The notes: generated by a model from the letters alone, not told the origin. A stretch of DNA of 64,000 nucleotides from Eutreptiella sp. 'Long Island Sound 2002' (GCA_964036045.1 OZ038381.1:133773191-133837190); one strand, 5' to 3'; shown: positions 31,685-43,340, counted from the stretch's first letter. Translations and numbers: made by a program.

Positions 31685-33960
31685 TCAAATGCCGCCAGAT
31701 CGTCGTAGCTTGTCTAGTTGGCGTCGAAGCTCATCCAGTTGGCGCGGCTCCATCTTATAAGGGTGTATCCACGGAGGGCTGTTGTCGGTGTCAAGGGGGA
31801 TCTGATGGTCTTCCCCAGGTCGGTGTGAAGGTGATTCCCCGAACTCGGCTCGTTCCTGGTCGTAGAGACTCCGCCATTTGTGTATTCCAGTTCGCAATTT
31901 GCGTCCAAATTGATCAATTTCACTGTCACCGTCCTTCTTGCCTTGCTTGCTGTACATTTGGTCAAACGGCACTGCGGGTCAAGGCATGCAGCACAGAAAC
32001 ATTTGATCACCCGTGAGATCGGCTTGACGGATCTCGCGTTTAAACTTCGGCAAGAAGATGTACTCCATTTCCTTGCCGCTGCCCTACTCATCGCTGATAT
32101 CATCTTCTGTATGGAAATCATTGCGGGTGTTGGCATCTCTCCTGTTGTGTGCCGGCGAAGCAACACACGACACGGATTGACTTCGTACCGATTGTCCTTG
32201 GATGGATCCAGAGATTCCACCCGGTTACCATGCCAAGCAGCTTCGACGTTGGACCTCCTTTTGTCACTTTCAACCAGTACCTCGAAAGGCAGGCCGCGCT
32301 GAAAACCCTGTATCACCTGCCAACCAACACGTCTGCATACCGCTCCTTCCAGTTGACAGTCGGGCTATAGCTTCGAAGCCATGGCAACCCAAGCACCAAA
32401 TCCGCCAGAATCTGAAGGCCCTTAAAGTGCTGCCGAAATACGAATTCTCCAACCCGATTCCTATGCCCTCGTGTAGTCCCGTACTTCGACCTGGACACCT
32501 TCGGGAGTGATGACGTGTCCTGGGTGTGTGAGGTTGTACAGGGGAAGTTGCGCCCTGTTCCCTCTTTGCATTTACATGAAATTACTTGTCGCTCCGAAAT
32601 CGAGCAACACATGTACTCCTGAGTCTGAAGAGTTGTCTTGACGCGAAGAAAGGTTCGGTTGACTCACCATTGACACCTCCAATTGTCCAAATCTCCGCAG
32701 GTTTTGGGACTGGTGGTTGAGTACAACTGTTTTCCAGGACGTCCGCTACCAGGTCTTCGAAGGTGCATCTCAGGACGTCGTGGTTTGGTCCCTACTCTTG
32801 GAGCGTGATCGAAATCGCCCTTTATTGTCTCGGCTGTGCTCTCGTCGAGGTCTGCCTGACCTGGTTCCTCGATAGGGTTCAGAACCGATTTTACCAATTA
32901 ATCAGAAAAACTGGATATCGGCAATAATTGGAGATTATTTCCAAAACAATTGACTTGAAGCGTTCTGAACTTCTCTGAGTTGGTAACCAGCTACCATGTA
33001 TGCCTCAGCAATGGTTTGCAGAAGCGAGTTGAAGTAAAATGGTGTCACTGAGCGCCACCTTGAGCGAACTTCGACAATGTATTCTCGATGCTCAGCAGGA
33101 TTCGACAAACCCTTGATAAATCTGGAGTTAGCTAGGTACCCCATCTGGGGTTTACCGACGCTAACCTTCGACTTAATGACGCAGGTTCGAAACTCGCGCA
33201 CGTAGTTGGCACGTCCAGGAACATTGTTTTCCTTCAGCGTCAGCATTCGAGACAAGTACTCTAGTTCGTGTGATACACAATCGTAACGTTGTCCCAATAC
33301 TCGCATCAGTTTATACCAGTCGTCTTGTACTTGTTTTGTCAGACTGTGGTAGTAATCGATAGCGTCACCTTCGAGAAGGATTGTCAGGGCAGTGACATTC
33401 TCGTTGGGAGAGTTGAAATCCGACAAAAGGAACGCTCGCATAATGTCTTCCTTCCAGGCCCGAAACTCTCCTGATTCTGGTTTGCCAGTAATTTGTCGAA
33501 ACAACTTGCGTAAGCGTTCTACTCGGCAGCCCAGGATCTCGAACGCCTGAGGTAGTTGCTGTGGTGGAAACTTTGGTGGTGGCTGCGCTGGGTAGCTCGA
33601 AGATGGTTGTGAATGAGGTAGTTGTGGGTGAGGATGTTATGGTGGAGACTGAAATTGCTGGAATTCGTGCTGCTGGTTCGAAGAATTGCGTTGGAAGGAC
33701 TTCACAAACTGTGGGAGAATGATATAGTTCTTCGAATGCTCATCTTTTACTCATTGCAGTTGGCCGTCCACTCGCACTGAACGTGTGAAAGTGGCCGCAG
33801 CATCAGCAGAGGGGCACGCAGGTGTCCTCGTTGCGTTCTCCGTCGATAACTGTAAAACATCGATCTTCTGTTGGTGAAATTCAAGTTTAGCCTCTAGGTT
33901 GCAGCAGTTTTTTTGAGGTTCGGTAACACCGGCTTGTAAACTGCCAAGATTGTGAAACAT
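31685..33960 (-). pseudogene. Ty3 copy D: degenerate gag, protease and RT start
   Basis: Reading leftwards: a short coiled-coil-like gag N-terminus (33960-33751). Then a retrotransposon gag domain (33504-32935) with FRAWKEDIMRAFLLSDF, LTILLEGDAIDYYHSL, DDWYKLMRVLGQRYD and a second helical half. Then a protease-like VHVLLDFGATSNF near 32620 (DSGA replaced by DFGA), then the first residues of RT (LDTDNSPPWIHPYKMEP, QLDELRRQLDKLRRSG) ending at 31685. Many stops and frame changes occur between 32.9 and 31.7 kb. This is a different Ty3 lineage from copies A-C, with a more conventional gag. Everything after the RT start is missing. Confidence 0.65.
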
Positions 33961-34295
33961 GCAGGGGAACCACTCGCCTTCTCAATTCGCAATACGTTCA
34001 GCGATCAGCTGTTCTAGGGAATTTGAGAACTCTCGGTGCAACGGTGAGTCACATGGCAACAGGCAATCTCAAATGAAATGCAGCATAGCAGCTTTATCAA
34101 AGTTCCTCTCCATTTCGGAGTTAAGTTAAGTCAGAATACTCAAGGACGGCATCGAAGATTGAAACGTAGAAAGTCGACGACAATGATCCTCCGCCACCCA
34201 ACTGCTACCACTTGTTGTGGTTCGACTTTGGGGTTGCCTTGTTTCTCGAAAATCATCTCGTTTCGCAAAACTCGACAACTTTGCGCAGGATCATT

Positions 34296-34308
34296 AAGCG
34301 GGCACCAA
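34296..34308 (-). promoter_or_regulatory. possible primer-binding site of Ty3 copy D
   Basis: Minus strand TTTGGTGCCCGCT, upstream of the D gag, has the TGG start expected of a site that pairs with a tRNA 3' CCA end. The adjoining LTR could not be defined. Confidence 0.25.
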
Positions 34309-34389
34309 ATCCGACCCCAGCCACAATTCGAAGACAAACCCCCTGTCCAAAAGATATTCAATTCTAATACACAATTTCATTCACAGCTG

Positions 34390-36205
34390 CTGGCATCTCG
34401 ACGCTTCATATTTGCATCTGCAGTCTGCAGTGCGCGATTGCGCGTTCGCGCGCTCGCTGTGCTGCTGCTGCTGGAAACCTTAACAGTGCTGGTGGTATTC
34501 CTCAGGCCGCCTCCCAGCCCCCCCATTTTGTTTCTTGCACTGGTTGGTTTTTTTTTGTTTGCTTTTTTGTTCGTTTTTTTTGTTTTTTTAAAGAGAGAAA
34601 AAGGGGACAGAACACGCGTACAGAACACACACAGGCGTGGGCTTCGTGTAGCAGTGCTCTGTTCTTCTTTGCGGCCCATGTACTTTGTGTCGCTTGTGCA
34701 TCTCCGGCGGCCGTGCCGCAGGGGTGCGGCACGCGTGTCATAGTGTACACGGGCGCGGGTCAGTGTGGGTCTGGCTGTGTATCTTTTGGGTCTAGGTTAG
34801 GCCTCGGGTGGTGTTCGTTGGCGCGGCTTGCGGGTTAGGTGGGCTCGGTGAGTTACGTGGGTTCGACAGCTTCTGGTCCAGGCCTTGGTTACCTATCTGG
34901 TGAGGTGAGCTGGGTTAGGATTTTGGTGGGGTCTTTGGGCGTGGTCGGTGGGCTCATCGGCGGGTGCGTCGGCGTCCCAAGGCTCCTGGTGGTTGCGGTT
35001 TCTTCTGGGTGGGGTGTGGCCTGTTGCTCCCTGGCGGCGCTGAGAAGGGCCTGTGGGTGGGTTACTGCGGAGGGCGGTGCCGAATGTGGTTTTGACGGCA
35101 GATGGTGTCCGTAGGCAAGCCAGGGGGGGCCCCAGGTGGTTCAGCCGGTGGATTGGGGTGCTGCTGCCGGCCTGCCGGGTCCGTCTGGCGCGGCTAGGCT
35201 TGGCAGGGGCGGGTGCGGGCTGCGTTGGTCTGTAGTGCTTTCTGGCTGTTGGTCCCAATGACGGTGGGCACGGGGCTTTGCAGTTGGATTCGGTTCGTGA
35301 CCTGGAGCTGGAGCATCTAGCTTCGGCCCTCTGGGGCTGTGGGCTTGGTCTGCAGGTCGCTTGTTGTGCTTGGCGGCGGCAGGTGTGGGTCCTGGCTTTT
35401 GATGGCGTCTTGTGGCCGGTGATGGCGGGTGTGGGCGGTGGCGGGCGGCGGCGTTTCGTCGGGTGTGGTCCGTCGGTTGGTTGTGGCTGGGAATGTGGGC
35501 CTTGGAATTGGGTTATCGGGTTCACTGCTGGGCTTGGCGGTGGGGGCTTTCGGCTCTAGTGAATAGTAGTATCCGTGGGGTGCATAGTATGGGCAGCGGG
35601 TCGCTCGTGGCGCGGCTGGATGGGGCTGGTGGCCCCGGGCGGGGTCTTTGGGTCGGCCTCCGATTTTTGTTGCCCTGGGTGGGTGGGGGGCGTGGTGGAC
35701 GCCAGTGGTTGCTGGGGCTGAACCTCGGGATCGTGGTGTCTGCGGTAGCATTGTGCCGGGTGCGGTTTGTGGTGTGGGCCGCAAGGACGCCCGAGGACCT
35801 CGATGGGCGGTGTCCGGGGTCAGTGTTTAGATATCTTGGTGTGGCGTGATTGGTGGGTCCAATGCTGGGCGTGGGGCGGTGATGGGGCTGGGTGGTGCGC
35901 CTAGGCCTTGTCACTGTGTTGTCCGTGGCCTTGTGGTGTGGGTGCGTGTGTTGGGTGGTGTGGCGTGTGCCGTGGGGGGGTTTCCCTGGTCTTGGTGTGG
36001 GGTTGCCAGAGGGTACGTTTTCGTGCCGTTGTGTGTTGCTCCGCGTGCTGGGTTGTAGGCACTTGCGGCCGGCCGGGTGCAGGCAGTGGCAGGGAATATC
36101 GCTGCGGCTGGCGAGGGACCCGCGTTTGGCCCAGTAGGCAGCCATTGCGGGGTCAGGTGGGGGCGTCGTCGGCCTGGAGACCGCACGCGTAGTGCTGTGA
36201 GCAGG
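34390..36205 (-). mobile_element. L3: remaining part of the LINE split by inversion
   Basis: GC-rich sequence, C/A-biased on the minus strand, with A-rich runs near 34550-34600, like the 3' regions of L1 and L2. From 36205 leftwards the minus strand reads RRRPHLTPQWLP, aligning with RPPYTPQALRQWLQ of L1 just after the point where the 27338-28025 fragment stops. The long frames here are low in complexity. No ACCT tail is found near 34.4 kb, so the 3' end is uncertain. Confidence 0.4.
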
Positions 36206-36496
36206 GCTGCCTGCTTCATGCCCCTGACTGCAACCAGTGGGACTGTCTCGTGGTCCAGGGGAAAAAGCAGGAGACCAACACCAGCGGCAAAGCCAAGCTG
36301 CCGGACCACTACAGGTGCACAATCGCGTGTGCGTTCTGTGGTAAGAGGAAGCACTACGAGGACGAGCGCTACCACAAGCAACGCCTCTCGGCGAAGCTCA
36401 GGACGGAGAACAGCAGTGGCAAGGGCAGTGGCAAGAACAACGCCGACAGGGACAGTGGCAAGGGCAAGTCCAAGAACAATGGCAAAGGCCAAGCCC
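36205..36496 (+). pseudogene. gag: Ty3 copy B gag, zinc-binding region
   Basis: Reads CEQGCLLHAPDCNQWDCL, then RCTIACAFCGKRKHYEDER, then a Lys/Gly/Asn-rich linker. Aligns with copy A gag (HASDCDLRSGC; CTITCGYCGKRRHYEDEC). The zinc knuckle is C-x2-C-x4-H-x4-C in copy A; here the last Cys is Arg. Cut at 36497 by transposon T3; the frame resumes at 53751. Confidence 0.75.
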
Positions 36497-36520
36497 TACG
36501 TGCTCATTTGGATCAGGTAC
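36497..36520 (+). repeat. T3 left terminal inverted repeat
   Basis: 24 bases, exact reverse complement of 53727-53750. Confidence 0.85.
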
Positions 36521-36725
36521 TTCACACAGTGGTTTTACCCGGTTTAACCTGGTTGAACTCGGAAGGGGCGCGGTTGAACCGCTGAACTGCGGTTGAACCG
36601 CGGTTGAACCACCGCCAGCGCTGGCGGTGGCGGCTGCGCCAGCGGCGCGCGCGTTTCTGAACAAAATATTTGCATAACCGCCTGAAACTGACGCGTGACA
36701 AAGCTTTTTTCAAAAAAATTAAAAA

Positions 36726-38587
36726 ATGTCCCACCACTGGCTGCAAGTGGTGAACGACCACTACAGCGGGTGGGCGGACCAACAGCTGGTGGACGACTTG
36801 TTCACCTTTTTTTGCACAAACGGCACGACAAAACGCCTATGGAAACAACTTGCTGACCGAATTGGTAACACACAGAGGGCTTCCAAACAGACAAAAAGGG
36901 CTACAAAAAAAGCTTTCACAGGATCCGACGCTGTGCGCCTCATTTTGGACCTTGGGATGCCGAAGCGAAGGTATGTGGCATAATGCACACATGCCTACAA
37001 GTGGTTCAACGGGGTTCAACGGTGCGGTTGAACCCTTATCACAAATGAACAATTGTGATTGTGCTTCATGACAACGTTTGCACGGCAAAATAATCGCTTA
37101 ATGTTGCCCAAAGCATGAACATATGAGTTGCAACGTGTTGCCCGCGTCACAAATGTGAATATTTTGTGGTTTGTACCATTGGACGCTTTTTGGTGCCATG
37201 ACGGCAACCCATTCAACCGCCGGTTCAACCGCGCACTTTATCCCAATTTCCCGGTTCAACCGTCCCTAGGTACAAGAAGCTTATTTCGTGGGCCGATGCC
37301 AAAGAGAAGAAAACCCGTGCAAGCACCGTCCCATGGACACATTGCTTTCCGTCGTATGCAACGATGGATAAAGCTTGGTCCACGTTAAGTAAGAGACAAG
37401 TACTAAAAACGACCATAAAGGATGGAAGAGTTGGGGTTCGTTGGGATGTGGATGATTGGATACAATATATCGGTGATCAAAGGGATGTGCTAGAAGAAAT
37501 GCACTTCCCAAGATTTAGGGATGATCACCCCTATGTACTTATAGTGCGTGGTGATGGGTTTCCATGTTGAGCAAGGTCATGGTGCCAAATTGCATGTGGT
37601 TTTGGAAACCACATGCAAAAAGCACGAACTTTGCTCTACAATTGGACCCTTGACCTTGCTCTCGTAAGTGAGCATGAAACGGATCTTGTGCGTGTCCTCT
37701 TTGGAGAGACACTAAAAAAAATACAACAAATTTTTGACCGTGGCTACATGTTGCTCCGAGGGTTTTGGGTGCGAACGGTTGTCATTATTGGAGGCGATAG
37801 CCCTTGGCTTCGTCATATACTTGGTCTATCAACATTTTATGAAATTGGTTCAATTTATTCTTTTGCGACATGGTCTAGGGGGAAAGAAAGATGGGTAGGG
37901 TGTGAATGGCGACGAAGTACAAGACTTGAAGCAAAATTCCTAAAGTATAGGAAACAAGGACTTAACTTAACAACGTTTCTGCGCACACGAGCCACAATGT
38001 TGACGGTACCACAACGATCCAAGGTTCAAAGCCTCCTAAAGGACGCTAAGACTAATGTTTCTTTGAAAGGCCGGTCCTTCCCCGATGGGGAAGAGACATG
38101 GCACTTGTTTGCCAATTGGTTGCCCATTGCAAAGAGTTTGCGTCTAACACCACATGTCACCACTACCGTTGAGGACATGGGGAAATTGCTAACTGCTATC
38201 TATCGGTGGACATATGATCCATTCGTCCAAGGGTGTGCACAAATTGCAAAGAGGTTTCAAAACACTATATGTCCCCATAAACGATCCCCCTACTTGCTTT
38301 GGCTCCGCAACGAGGGGGCCATCGTATTGGGTAATTTGCAACCTTCGGGGGGGGCCATGTTTTGTGGCGACATTGTTGAGTCGCTTAACTATGTCTTTGA
38401 AGACAACTTTCTAACCACAAGTTCCCGGGGTAATGGTCGTAAGGCTACCAAGGAGGAAAAGGATGAGGCAATGCTCCGCCATGCGCACGAGCGCACCTTC
38501 CTCTACAAGGAGATGCCTCGATGGGACGGGCGGTGGCGACGGGAAGATGAGCACGTAGTGCACGCTCAATTGGAAGTTGGCAACTAG
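36726..38587 (+). pseudogene. T3 transposase-like gene, two exons, one in-frame TGA
   Basis: Exon 1 at 36726-36970 (start MSHHWLQVVNDHYSGWADQQ); intron 36971-37269 (GTATGT...CCCTAG, full of GGTTGAACC motifs); exon 2 at 37270-38587. Splicing keeps the frame (GMPKRR to YKKLISWADAKEKK). Candidate RNase-H-fold transposase acids are Asp in LIVRGDGFP, Asp in VVIIGGDSPWLRHILGL, and Glu in GDIVESLNYVFED. The spacing and the GGD-x3-LRHILG motif support a DDE/D-type enzyme. A TGA at 37568-37570 interrupts the frame just after the first Asp; the rest is open, about 520 codons in all. KDZ-like or another large-transposon family is possible; I cannot decide. Confidence 0.5.
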
Positions 38588-38689
38588 GAGGTGTGTGTGT
38601 GGTTCAACGATGGTTCAGGAGGTTCACCCGTGCGGTTGAACCGGCTTCCCCACGGTTTCACCCCTGCTTCTCTCAGGTGCCTTTGCACC

Positions 38690-41513
38690 ATGGACCCCGA
38701 GTCTTTGGGGAAGGCCTTGCAGGACTGCCTGCAGGCACTGGGGACGGGACAAGGCGCCGATCCCCCTGCCGCGCCAGCGCCAAAAGCAGCGGCAGCGCCT
38801 CCAGCCCCCCACCTGGCCGACAAGTTCCCGCTGAAGGAAGAAGTGGTGGTCCACAACACCTGCAACCCCGACACCACCCTGGCGCCCGAGACGCCTGAGT
38901 GACGGTGGCTGGCTGACGTGACGCCGAAGTACGTGTTCGGCCGTGCCATGACGCTCTGGATGAGGAAGCACCGCCAAGAAGACAAGGATGGGGTACAGTC
39001 GTACCCCTGGGAGACGAAGTGCCTGAGCGCCGGGGAGTTTTCGGAGTGGAAGGTCTGCTGTTGTCTTGTTGTTTGCTAGTTGATTGTGCTGGTGTTTTTC
39101 GGTCTTTTGGTAGATGTTTTGATATGGCGCATGCTGCGTCTCGTTGCTGTGTGTTTTTGTGTTTATGAATGTTCTGATGTGCGTTTTCTGATTGTAGGTG
39201 CTCCGTGTGGGCCTGTCGAGCGACCCCCAGGGCCACATGTCCCTGGACGAACCAGGGCTGGATGCTCTGTTCAGGATATGGGCCACTACGGGGTGCGGTG
39301 TTGCCAGGAGCGCGTCCTGGTTTGGCGCGGACTCCGTGGGCCGCGGCGGTGGTCACAGCGCAGGACACGGTCCGCGCTTCTTCTTCAAGGCCCCGTTGGA
39401 GTTGCCACCAGGGTGGTTCGACGAATCGGAGGTCCAGCGGTACACGGCGACTCCGAGCAGCATGCTGGCTATGGGCGCCACCATCTCAGGTGGGAGAAAG
39501 CACAAGAAGGCCAAGGCAAGCGCCGCGACGGCAGCAGCGGCGCCACCGGCAATGGCACCATCGCCATTCGTGCAGCCAAGTGTGGTTCAAGCGATCCAAG
39601 GGGTGCAACAGGTGTGCAGTAGTTCAACCGTTGTTTCAGCGGGTTCAACCGTGCGGCTGAACCGCCTTCACTGTCTTCAACCGTGCACTTTTGAGCGTCA
39701 CCTTCCTACACACTGAATCGCGTTCCCCCACTTCTGCGGTTCACCTGCCTCCTTGCTTTCTCTGCAGTTGACCGCCAGTGATGTGCCTGAGCACATGTTC
39801 GTGGTGGATCGGCGTGGCCCGGGCATTGTCGTCCGCGGGCGGTGGCCACCCATGCCCATCCTGGAGTGGTGGGACGTGTGGTATCGGCAGATCCCTGGCG
39901 CCGCTCAAGTGGTCGACCGCATGAGTCGTGGCGTGCAGCGGGGCTTGCGGGAATTGGGCAATGCCGGGCAAGGCAGTCCTGCGCCAGAACGGCAGAGGTC
40001 AACGCCTCTGGAGTCCAGTCCAGCCGTCACCACCGCGCCCAAACCAAGTCCTGTGGGAGAGAGCTTTGAGGAGTTCTACAAGAGTGTCTGGGACCGCCCA
40101 CTTGGAGCAGGTGCAGCATCCGAGAGCAGTGGAAAGGCCCCCAAGCCTCCACGTCTTCCAGCACCACCGCCACCCGAAGAGACGAGCACCCCTGGCAGCA
40201 AAGTGGTTCCGAAGTCCCTGTTTCAGTCCGCCCGGAAGGAGCTCCGGAAGGAGAAGCGGACAAGTGCAAAGGCTGAAGCACCGCCCGGGAAGGCCCAAGT
40301 CTCTGGCGACAAGAAGCCGAAATAGAAAGCCAAAACTGGCAGCGGTGCTTCCTCGAAAAAGCGGAAAATCGCCCCGGACAGCAGTGAGACGGACGAGTCA
40401 TACCCCCTTTTTGAAGAGCACGAATGGGTTCCAGCCGCAAAGCATATCCCAAAGAAGAAGAAGAAGAAGGTAATTCCGGCCCCCAGTTCGGACAGTGACT
40501 CCGGCAAGCTCCCCAGCGACACGGCGCAGGATGTGAAGGCCCTGGCAACTGTGTTGGCTGCGGGATCGAAGGATGGCGACGAGGAGAAAGCGATCAGGGC
40601 AGAATCGGCGAATGCGTCAGCTCTGGAGGTGTGCACGGTTGAACCGGTGAAGTGTAGTTCAACCGCACGCTTGAACCGCCTGAACCACGGTTTCACTATT
40701 TTTTCCTTTTTGCAGAGCCTGGATCAAGCCCAACAACGACGACTGGCGGTTGAGGACACGCGCAAACAGCTGCGACAGCGGTTCGGATGGGCGGCCAACA
40801 CGCCGATTCGATGGGTCATTGTGGACGGTCCTGATGGCGAGCCACGTCTGGCCGTGGGTACCCCGGGGAAAGCCACGAAGGGGACCCCCCGGCCCAAAAA
40901 GGGGGAAGAATTGGTCTTCCTTCCCCCACAGTTGGAGGAGGAGGGCGATGCAGCTGGGACAACGTGGCCAGTTATTGCAGTTAAGGACAGCACAAGCTTC
41001 AGTAACCCCCACGCTGCCGAGGAGGCGTTGAAAGAGCGCCGCGCCCAGAAACAGGAAGCGATCGATGAGGAGGGCAAGAAGACAATGGAGGACTCCCCCT
41101 CGTACAGTCCACTCGAGGAGAAGGAGGTCACTCCCGCGCCGGAAGCTGAAGCGGAAAAGGACAGTGACAATGGGGTTCCTGTGCCGACGCCGCCCGTGAT
41201 TCCAGAGCCAAAGGACACTGAGAAGCACATTCCTGTGCCTAGTCCGCCGGAGGTGCCAGAGCCAAAGGAGAGTGAAGAACAGGTGGTCAAAGAGGAAAAG
41301 GTGGAGTCCGCTGGTCCAGGGGTGCAGGAGCACCAGCACAGTGGGGAGGACTCGCCTGCAGCCCCGGTAGGGCAAGAGGAGATTGAGGAGGTTGGTGGAG
41401 CGCCGAAGGACGAGGAAATGCCTGCATGTAAGCAGGAAGATAACGAGGAGGCAGCCCCAGAGGTTGGTGCACCAGTGCCTCACGTGAAGGAAGAGCCACT
41501 CCCAAACGACTGA
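38690..41513 (+). pseudogene. T3 four-exon gene of unknown function
   Basis: Exons 38690-39052, 39198-39611, 39768-40628 and 40716-41513, all with GT-AG introns and phase-0 joins, giving about 810 codons. In-frame TGA at 38900-38902 and TAG at 40323-40325 break it. Exon 1: DPESLGKALQDCLQALGTG, later TPKYVFGRAMTLWMRKHRQED. Exon 2: SSDPQGHMSLDEPGLDALFR and a Lys/Ala patch. Exon 3: RRGPGIVVRGRWPPMPILEW, then Ser/Pro/Lys-rich with PKKKKKK. Exon 4: an acidic, Glu/Pro-rich tail ending EEPLPND. Introns 2 and 3 and the leader carry GGTTGAACCG-type motifs; intron 1 (39053-39197) does not. A nuclear, DNA- or chromatin-associated accessory protein is a guess from composition. Confidence 0.5.
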
Positions 41514-41534
41514 CTTTTTACGTGCCTCAAGGGA

Positions 41535-42077
41535 ATGAGGGGGTGGCAGTGGCGGGAAGGACATGGAGCACGGTACCGTAGGCAGTTGTGGGGGGCCGTA
41601 ATGGTGCAGGGGCATCACCGTGTGCAAGTTGCAGTGCAAACGAGGAGAGATCCGGATCTGGTCCGGCGCGTGAACGCACACATCCGAAGTGTACTCCCCC
41701 AACTAACCTACACTGCGCTCGCAGTGGTCCATGGGGTGGGCGATCATCCCATGCTTGTACATACGCATCCAAAGGATGACAGTCCCCTTACGGGGGAAAT
41801 AGCCCTGGGTGATTTTGTGGGGGGGGAACTGTTTACCAGTGCCCTACTTTGTGCAAATGGGCCTTCTGGTCCTGCATGGATACGTTGGGGGCGTGATTTA
41901 TTATGGGGACACATTGTGGATCCTCGATATGGGGTCATGTTTAACGCTCTTAGGCCCCACGTGCCTCTGGCGTGGTCTGGACAGCGCATTGTGCTCGTAC
42001 CGTACACAGGCATTGCATGGGGACGTCTGCCTGTGGCGATGCAGAACGAACTGGTCACGTTTGGCTTCCCAAGGTGA
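41535..42077 (+). CDS. TET/JBP-type 2OG-Fe(II) dioxygenase-like protein
   Basis: 180 residues from ATG (MRGWQWREGHG). The core reads YTALAVVHGV, HPMLVHTHPKDD, IALGDFVGGELF, GVMFNALRPHVPLAWSGQRI and VPYT. Known family pattern: an H-x-D iron motif, a G-D-F/Y-x-G-G-E-L strand, then a distal His and a downstream Arg that binds 2-oxoglutarate. The GDFVGGEL strand, distal His (RPH) and Arg (SGQRI) are present. The first motif is H-T-H where H-x-D is expected, so one iron ligand may be lost or replaced. TET/JBP enzymes oxidise 5-methylcytosine or thymine in DNA; activity here is not shown. Starts 22 bases after the previous gene. It is the only T3 gene without an internal stop. Confidence 0.6.
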   Translation: MRGWQWREGHGARYRRQLWGAVMVQGHHRVQVAVQTRRDPDLVRRVNAHIRSVLPQLTYTALAVVHGVGDHPMLVHTHPKDDSPLTGEIALGDFVGGELFTSALLCANGPSGPAWIRWGRDLLWGHIVDPRYGVMFNALRPHVPLAWSGQRIVLVPYTGIAWGRLPVAMQNELVTFGFPR

Positions 42078-42610
42078 AGATGTGTTTTTTGTGTAGCGCT
42101 TCGTGCAACAGCGGTTGAACCGGTGAAGCCGGTGCAACCGCGCGCCTGTCCAGCGGTTGAGCCACCTCGAAAGCCGGTTACATTTTAGTGCAATCTATGA
42201 GGAAACAAGCTTCTGACAATCGAGTGTAGGCTTGCATGTAATTGTTGTTCACTAAAAAGGGTCCAAAGTCCTAAGGGGAATCCAAACAAGGCGCAGGGGT
42301 GTATGTCACCACGCCTAACGAAAAGTTGATGGTGAAGCCGTGCGGTTTCACCAATACAGCCGCCGCCACTGGCACCTACAACACCACCGCCGTGAAATAT
42401 GATCCAAGAGAAATATGTCTCCAGTGTTTTGCAGCAATGAGGTAAGAAGGTTTTCAAAAACATTCTTTTTAGGGGGTGTGGCATCTCTTGCAGGGCTGAA
42501 AAATAGCGGTTTTCAGGTTGCTACTTAGCAATTTGTTGCTGTACCTCGATAGGGGTTCAACCGTGGGGAAGCCGTAATGAAAGTGCGCGGTTGAACTCGG
42601 TTGAACCACG
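42078..42610 (+). other. T3 3' part: intron-like motifs and one possible exon
   Basis: GGTTGAACCG-type motifs at 42110-42125 and 42555-42605. Between them a possible exon (about 42285-42441) reads VYVTTPNEKLMVKPCGFTNT and then AVKYDPREICLQCFAAM, with a GTAAGAAG donor. Ty3 copy A sits in the following intron-like stretch, so later exons, if any, would have been lost before the TIR at 53727. Confidence 0.3.
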
Positions 42611-42616
42611 GTTTCA

Positions 42617-43340
42617 GTAAGAAAAAGTCACTGCCATGTCTTTCTTGGAGGGCTTGATCCAGGCTAAGCCCCCCTTAAAACCCTTTGTTGATGCTGAGAC
42701 AAACTTAAGTGTTTTGATCTCTCTTTTGTGGCCTAAAGTACACTTTCTCAAAGTAACTAGGGTTGTGACCCTAGCCCCCCCCATGAAGTTCACCCCTACC
42801 ACTCAACTGAGCGGAGGTACCTTCCTTCATGGAGGTCATACCAAAATGAATCAGGCATTCCATGCTTATGGGCCTTGGAGGTTAAGCCTAAGTGGTCTCC
42901 CACCCCAAGACCCCTATACTCAATCGATTCTACCACTTATTGTGGTCCTACTTTGTAACTGTTTCTGAATTCAGTTGCTTGGCCAAGTCATTTTCTGTGT
43001 GGTCCTGACATCTATGCCCCTCAGTCCTAACCAGCACCATTTCACCCAAAAGAGTGCACATGAAGTGCCTATTGCAACCTCTGAGGCTAGAGTCAGACCA
43101 ATTTTCATATAAAACCTTTTGCATTATCCATTTGTGATTGAATCTATGTTCATATACCTGCTTTGTCTATCTGCAGCCCTTCTGTGTTACACTGGATTCC
43201 AAAACCAATCATTGATTTCATTGATTCGATCCATATTCAGTCCTTGCTCTACTTGCTGCTTTGGTTTGGGGTTTTCAACTACAAAACCAACTTGCAGGAA
43301 TACATCAAAAGACCTAGGGCATAATTCAAGGACATCTTTC
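42617..43340 (+). repeat. 5' LTR of Ty3 copy A
   Basis: 724 bases. Compared by eye with 52980-53703, it differs at five positions (G/A, C/G, CA/TG, C/A), about 99.3% identity. Confidence 0.85.
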
